Shown here: positions 59,093 through 62,499 of the stretch, piece by piece
Layout of the letters: the number at the start of each line of letters is the position of its first letter
Position numbering within the stretch: position 1 is the first letter of the stretch
DNA from: an uncultured bacterium
Lineage (GTDB): Bacteria > Elusimicrobiota > Elusimicrobia > Elusimicrobiales > Elusimicrobiaceae
Direction: 5' to 3'
DNA length: 62,499 bases
Assembly (NCBI GenBank): GCA_949291365.1
Contig: CASEVJ010000001.1
Coordinates: 1-62,499 of the forward strand
The notes under the pieces: model-generated
What the model saw: the letters and a program-made list of their open reading frames with translations, nothing else
Database searches by the model: none
What the model was told of the DNA's origin: nothing
Program-made: the position numbers and the translations under genes

Positions 59093-60442
59093 TTACACCA
59101 GCCCTTGGTCAATCATTGCGTCTGCTACTTTAATAAAGCCAGCAATGTTGGCCCCGGCCATATAGTTACCTTTCATGCCATATTGTTCCGCGGCAGCCAG
59201 GCAGCTGTCGTGTATGCTGTGCATAATGCGCTGCAAATATTGGTCTACCTCTTCTCTCGTCCAGTAAATGCGCATACTGTTCTGCGTCATTTCTAATCCG
59301 GATACAGCCACGCCGCCGGCATTGGAGGCCTTGCCGGGGGAGTAGAGGATTTTGGCCTGCTGGAATACGTCAATCGCTCCCGGCGTGCAGGGCATGTTGG
59401 AGCCCTCCGTCAGGCAGATGCAGCCGTTTTTGACCAGCGTTTTGGCGTCTTCGGTATGCAGTTCGTTTTCACACGCGGTCGGACAGGCGATTTGGCAGGG
59501 AATGTCCCACGTCTTTTTACCCGGGCGGAAATGCGCGCCTTTGAATTTTTTGTCATACTCTTTCAAGCTGCCGCGGCGCACGAATACCAACTCTTTAAGA
59601 TAGGCCAGTTTTTCTTCGTCCACACCGTTTTCGTCGTAGATACTGCCGTCATAATCCATAAATCCCACCACTTTGGCGCCCAGCTGAGTTAGTTTTTCAA
59701 TAGTGTAGATGCCCACATTGCCGGTGCCGGATACGATGGCGGTTTTATTTTTTAAACTGTCTCCACGCGTGGCCAGCATATTTTGGGCAAAATAAGCCAC
59801 CCCGTAGCCGGTGGCTTCGGGGCGCAGCAAGCTGCCGCCCCAGTTGGGGCGTTTGCCGGTAAAAGCGCCGGTAAAATCGTTGGTCAGCTTTTTGTACTGG
59901 CCAAACATATAGCCGATTTCCCGTGCGCCGCAGCCCAAGTCCCCGGCGGGAACGTCGGTATGATAGCCGATGTGGTGATATAATTCGTTGATAAACGAAT
60001 GGCAGAAGCGCATGACTTCATTGTCGCTTTTGCCGCGGGTGTCAAAGTCTGATCCTCCTTTGCCGCCGCCCAGTGGCAGCGTGGTGAGGGAATTTTTGAA
60101 GGTTTGTTCAAAGGCCAAAAATTTCAAGGCGTCTTGGTTGACGCTTTCGTGAAAGCGGATACCGCCTTTGTAAGGGCCCAGAGCGCTGTTGTACTGAATG
60201 CGGAAGCCGCGGTTGACGTGAATATTCCCTTGGTCGTCTCTCCACGGCACGCGGAAAATAATCATGCGTTCGGGCTCAAGAATACGGTCTAAAATACATT
60301 CTTTAATATAAATGGGATTTTGTTCTAATACAGGAGCTAAACTGCCTACTACTTCATGTACGGCTTGCTGGAATACTTTTTGCGCCGGGTCGCGCTTGGC
60401 CAAACGGCCTAGAAAGTCTGCAGTGTACTGTTGGATATCCAT
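59093..60442 (-). CDS. gdhA: Glutamate dehydrogenase (hexameric, NADP-type)
   Basis: A 449-residue enzyme: KGGIRFHESVN, LPLGGGKGGSDFDTRGKSDNE with the catalytic Lys, PAGDLGCGAREIGYMFGQYK, and the dinucleotide-binding SGTGNVGIYTIEKL. It interconverts glutamate and 2-oxoglutarate plus ammonia, typical of ammonium assimilation in gut anaerobes. The fingerprint G-x-G-x-x-G with no acidic end-residue nearby suits NADP(H). AAGGAGA precedes the ATG and TGC-TATAAT lies at 60473-60481. Confidence 0.95.
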   Translation of the reverse strand: MDIQQYTADFLGRLAKRDPAQKVFQQAVHEVVGSLAPVLEQNPIYIKECILDRILEPERMIIFRVPWRDDQGNIHVNRGFRIQYNSALGPYKGGIRFHESVNQDALKFLAFEQTFKNSLTTLPLGGGKGGSDFDTRGKSDNEVMRFCHSFINELYHHIGYHTDVPAGDLGCGAREIGYMFGQYKKLTNDFTGAFTGKRPNWGGSLLRPEATGYGVAYFAQNMLATRGDSLKNKTAIVSGTGNVGIYTIEKLTQLGAKVVGFMDYDGSIYDENGVDEEKLAYLKELVFVRRGSLKEYDKKFKGAHFRPGKKTWDIPCQIACPTACENELHTEDAKTLVKNGCICLTEGSNMPCTPGAIDVFQQAKILYSPGKASNAGGVAVSGLEMTQNSMRIYWTREEVDQYLQRIMHSIHDSCLAAAEQYGMKGNYMAGANIAGFIKVADAMIDQGLV

Positions 60443-60472
60443 AAGCTCTCCTTGGGGCGGTGCCCTACTTTT

Positions 60473-60481
60473 ATTATAGCA
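60473..60481 (-). promoter_or_regulatory. Extended -10 TGCTATAAT for gdhA
   Basis: Perfect TGC-TATAAT on the minus strand; +1 near 60466 gives a leader of about 24 bases with AAGGAGA. Confidence 0.6.
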
Positions 60482-60571
60482 ACAAATTTTTGGAAAGCAA
60501 GCCGGCTTTTCTGCTGGATACGATCAGATATTTTTCAGAAGAGAATATGGCAAAAAAGCGGCAATATGTTA

Positions 60572-60580
60572 TGATATAAC
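60572..60580 (+). promoter_or_regulatory. Extended -10 TGATATAAC
   Basis: TGA-TATAAC upstream of the DtxR-like gene. The gene has a GGGGGAC box before ATG 60613. Confidence 0.45.
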
Positions 60581-60612
60581 AGAAAGTTAGTTTTTCTTAT
60601 TTTGGGGGACGC

Positions 60613-61014
60613 ATGGGCAAAGCATTAAGTGCCAATATGGAAGATTATTTGGAAGCCATTTCCCTGGCGGCGGATGAGGACGGACACGCCCGCGTAACGG
60701 ACGTGCGCGATTTGCTGGGCGTTAAGACGCCCAGCGTGACAGGTGCCCTGCGGGTGCTGGCGGAAGGGGGGTATTTAAAGCATGAGCCCTACCGCGGCGT
60801 TACGCTTACCGCCAAAGGCCGGCGCAAAGCCGAAGACGTGCGCCGACGGCATGGCATTTTGAGTGCTTTTCTGACCGATGTGCTGAAAGTCAATGTAAAA
60901 ACAGCCAATATAGACGCCTGCAAAATGGAGCACACCGTCAGCCGGGAAACGCTGGAAAAACTGCATGATTTTCTGCATACATATACCAGGCGTCCGCGCA
61001 AACGTAAGAAATAA
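60613..61014 (+). CDS. DtxR/MntR-family metal-dependent regulator (short form)
   Basis: A 133-residue regulator: winged helix (about 1-65, ARVTDVRDLLGVKTPSVTGALRVLAEGGYL) then a dimerisation domain with metal ligands as in DtxR/MntR: Met9/Glu10 at the N-terminus, His80 in RRRH, and Cys103, Glu106 and His107 in CKMEH. A Cys at the position that is Cys in DtxR suggests Fe2+ rather than Mn2+ sensing. No SH3-like domain; the C-terminus is strongly basic. GdhA is divergent, so its operator may sit in the shared 170-base gap. Confidence 0.9.
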   Translation: MGKALSANMEDYLEAISLAADEDGHARVTDVRDLLGVKTPSVTGALRVLAEGGYLKHEPYRGVTLTAKGRRKAEDVRRRHGILSAFLTDVLKVNVKTANIDACKMEHTVSRETLEKLHDFLHTYTRRPRKRKK

Positions 61015-61031
61015 TCCTGTTTTGAACAAAC

Positions 61032-61054
61032 AAACCCGGCTGTAGGCCGGGTTT
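61032..61054 (+). terminator. Rho-independent terminator
   Basis: Stem AAACCCGGC/GCCGGGTTT with loop TGTAG and T run, after the DtxR-like gene. Confidence 0.8.
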
Positions 61055-61289
61055 TGTTTGGGGAAATATCGGCCCGCGGGTACCCCGGGGGCCGTAAGCG
61101 TTTGCAAGAGGCAGGCATTGGAGCGCGTCTTTTAAATTAGCCCTGACGGCCCAGGAGCTGTAAACGTCCGCCCCCTGTGGGAGAATAGGAAAAACCTATC
61201 GCCCCGGGTGTCCCGGGGGCCGTTTCCAATATGGATTGGCAGAGAACAGTCCGCCCGGTCAATGTTCTTGCATATGCACAAATAAAAAC

Positions 61290-61303
61290 GGGGCTTTGTC
61301 CCC
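61290..61303 (-). terminator. Weak terminator of the lexA-like gene
   Basis: Short GGGG/CCCC hairpin with a T tract on the minus strand (TTTTTATTT). The preceding 220 bases hold no gene, only a 12-base GC-rich direct repeat. Confidence 0.4.
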
Positions 61304-61335
61304 TTTAGAAACTTGTTATCCCTGCCAGGCAGGCA

Positions 61336-61938
61336 TTAAAAGTTGCGTTTGATAATGCTGCGCACAATTCCTTCCACATGGAAGCTGTGGCGGTCGGCCA
61401 CGATGGGGGAATATTTTTTGTTTTGAGATTCCAAGATAATATTTTCCCCGTCCTGACTAAAGCGTTTTACCATCACTTCGCCCTGGTTGACGCATACCAC
61501 AATATCGCGGTTTTTAGGGCAGGCGTTCTGCTCCACAATCAGCCAGTCACGCGGGGCGATAATGTTTTCCATGGAATCGCCTTTTGCCTCCACCATAAAG
61601 CCCTTGCAAGCAGGAAAATAAATCATGCTCGGGTCTACCGGCACCACACGCGTGGGCGTGCCGCTTAAAAGGGTGCCTTCCGGGCCGCATTTGGCACAGC
61701 CGTACATGGGCAGATAGACTACGTTGCGCTCCGGGTCTTTTAAAATAATATAGTCACGCGGATTTTCCGGATTGCGTTTTAAGTATCCCTTTTTCTCCAG
61801 TTGCTTGACGTGATGAAACGCCACGCTTTTGCCCGATACGCCCAGCCGCAGGGCCAGCTCTTCCAGTGTCAGTGGGTCTGAAATATTATTTTTTAAGATT
61901 TCCAAAAGTTCTATTTGTTTAGGATGCAGTTGTTTCAT
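61336..61938 (-). CDS. lexA: LexA-like repressor with Cys-Gly cleavage site
   Basis: A 200-residue protein. The winged-helix domain (1-65, TLEELALRLGVSGKSVAFHHVKQLEKKGYLKR) is followed by an S24 peptidase domain with catalytic Ser122 in GDSMENIIAPRD and Lys158 in GEVMVKRF. The expected autocleavage site lies at Cys84-Gly85 in GCAKCGPEG, a Cys-Gly rather than the usual Ala-Gly bond, as in UmuD. A CxxC pair (81, 84) flanks it. It should repress its own gene through the GTTCTATA pair upstream. A TATATT hexamer (61951-61956) leaves a six-base leader. Confidence 0.85.
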   Translation of the reverse strand: MKQLHPKQIELLEILKNNISDPLTLEELALRLGVSGKSVAFHHVKQLEKKGYLKRNPENPRDYIILKDPERNVVYLPMYGCAKCGPEGTLLSGTPTRVVPVDPSMIYFPACKGFMVEAKGDSMENIIAPRDWLIVEQNACPKNRDIVVCVNQGEVMVKRFSQDGENIILESQNKKYSPIVADRHSFHVEGIVRSIIKRNF

Positions 61939-61950
61939 ATTTTTATACTC

Positions 61951-61979
61951 AATATAAAAGTTCTATATTTTGTTCTATA
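61951..61979 (-). promoter_or_regulatory. lexA promoter with direct-repeat operator candidate
   Basis: Two copies of GTTCTATA (61960-61967 and 61972-61979) 12 bases apart lie just upstream of the -10 TATATT (61951-61956). The core is GTTC-N8-GTTC, close to the alphaproteobacterial SOS box GTTC-N7-GTTC. An autoregulatory LexA operator is the likely reading. Confidence 0.5.
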
Positions 61980-62154
61980 AATTTTAAAGAGGATTGTAAA
62001 GGGTTCCTAGGCAAAAAATAGGTTTTTCTAGGGGAGAACACGGGCCTGGCGTGTATTTCAATACTGGTGCTGGCCCGGCGTATACCCCAAAAGCAGCATG
62101 TTGGGGAAAAAGCCAGGCCGTTTGTCGGCTGTTGGGGTTTAAAGTACAAAGTGC

Positions 62155-62182
62155 TTGACTTGTTTTTTTTTTTTGCTACAGT
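62155..62182 (+). promoter_or_regulatory. Promoter of the terminal pilin gene
   Basis: -35 TTGACT (62155-62160), 16-base T-rich spacer, extended -10 TGC-TACAGT (62174-62182). +1 near 62189 leaves a long leader of about 98 bases to ATG 62287. Confidence 0.6.
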
Positions 62183-62286
62183 TTCGGGGTAAAATCAAGT
62201 TTTTTGACTCGTTTTGGTAAAAGTCGGTTATAAGGGGCTTTAGGGCCCTTTATGTGCATTGTCTATATTCATTTAGGAGAGGGACT

Positions 62287-62499
62287 ATGAAGTTCTGGAA
62301 AAAAGCGTTCACATTGACAGAGCTTTTGGTAGTGGTCATAGTGCTGGGCGTATTGGCAGCTGTGGCGGTGCCAAAGTTCTCGCGCGTATTGGAGACGCGC
62401 AGGACGACGGAAGCGGAGAACATGCTTTCGGCGGTGCGTATGGAGCAAGAGAAGCGCTGTACGCTGGGCAAGAAATATACGGGGGATTTTGCAGATATA
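62287..62499 (+). CDS. Type IV pilin-like gene, 3' truncated by window edge
   Basis: The first 71 codons of a prepilin. Leader MKFWKKA is cut before FTLTELL; the -1 residue is Ala instead of Gly and Glu5 is present. The helix VVVIVLGVLAAVAVPKFSRVLETRRTTEAENMLSAV leads into EQEKRCTLGKKYTGDF, shared in outline with the protein at 2598. AGGAGAGGG precedes the ATG. It has a classical promoter, unlike the palindromic pilin promoters. Confidence 0.88.
   Translation, partial: MKFWKKAFTLTELLVVVIVLGVLAAVAVPKFSRVLETRRTTEAENMLSAVRMEQEKRCTLGKKYTGDFADI

Noticed and set aside
61084..61223. 12-base direct repeat CCCGGGGGCCGT
   Set aside because: Only two copies in a GC-rich spacer, no flanking structure; chance or an old fragment.
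1..62499. CRISPR arrays, insertion sequences, integrases or phage genes
   Set aside because: I found no regular repeat-spacer array, transposase, terminal inverted repeats or phage-type gene cluster.

Overview
The window looks like a chromosomal segment of a diderm (Gram-negative-type) bacterium, most likely an Elusimicrobiota gut-type lineage. The basis is the combination of LPS genes (lptF, lptG, waaA, a heptosyltransferase-like GT9), lipoproteins and many beta-barrel proteins, together with several scattered type IV pilin-like genes whose N-termini read [17 protein letters not shown]. The lineage is an inference from memory of such genomes; no search was run. I see no phage, insertion sequence, CRISPR array or plasmid functions.

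Layout. 1-1336: 3' part of a Cys-rich surface-type protein. 1594-7798: EamA transporter, a pilin-like protein and an envelope cluster (LpoB-like, COG3014-like and LPP20-like lipoproteins, FKBP isomerase, two small anchored proteins). 8205-11397 (minus): barrel protein, orphan histidine kinase, unknown helical protein, AI-2E-family transporter. 11745-13782: a purple-acid-phosphatase-like protein with most catalytic residues lost and a pilin gene with an internal TAG. 13857-17436 (minus): ispH fused to a membrane domain, pfkA, rlmB. 17667-25771: M3 peptidase, small envelope proteins, a pilin, a proton-pumping pyrophosphatase, a Sel1-repeat protein. 26029-29700 (minus): Omp85-like barrel, GNAT acetyltransferase, tRNA-Asp, murB, barrel protein. 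29804-39670: phosphoglucomutase, REC-GGDDF regulator, cation/proton antiporter, pgeF-murI, Ser/Thr kinase with a TPR sensor, corA, nucleoside phosphorylase. 39726-48373: pilin, lptF-lptG, a 1820-residue SprA-like outer membrane protein. 48354-53253: ComF-like protein, waaA, a GT9 with a duplicated N-domain, RNase P RNA and RNase H. 53516-57739 (minus): tripartite ABC efflux operon. 57829-62499: DAACS symporter, gdhA, DtxR-like and LexA-like regulators and a truncated pilin gene.

The genes form a coherent envelope-centred set: LPS core synthesis and export, peptidoglycan precursors and editing (murB, murI, pgeF, LpoB), outer-membrane barrels and pilins. Central metabolism is represented by pfkA, pgm, gdhA and a proton-pumping pyrophosphatase that can recover energy from PPi.

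The most striking cross-window signal is promoter architecture. Many genes on both strands have a -10 hexamer followed by exactly six bases and then the ATG, with no Shine-Dalgarno, which predicts leaderless mRNAs. Other genes share an extended -10 of the form TGnTAnnnT with a normal ribosome-binding site. The pilin genes use a palindromic version in which the -10 and the ATG sit inside an inverted repeat with up to 18-bp arms.
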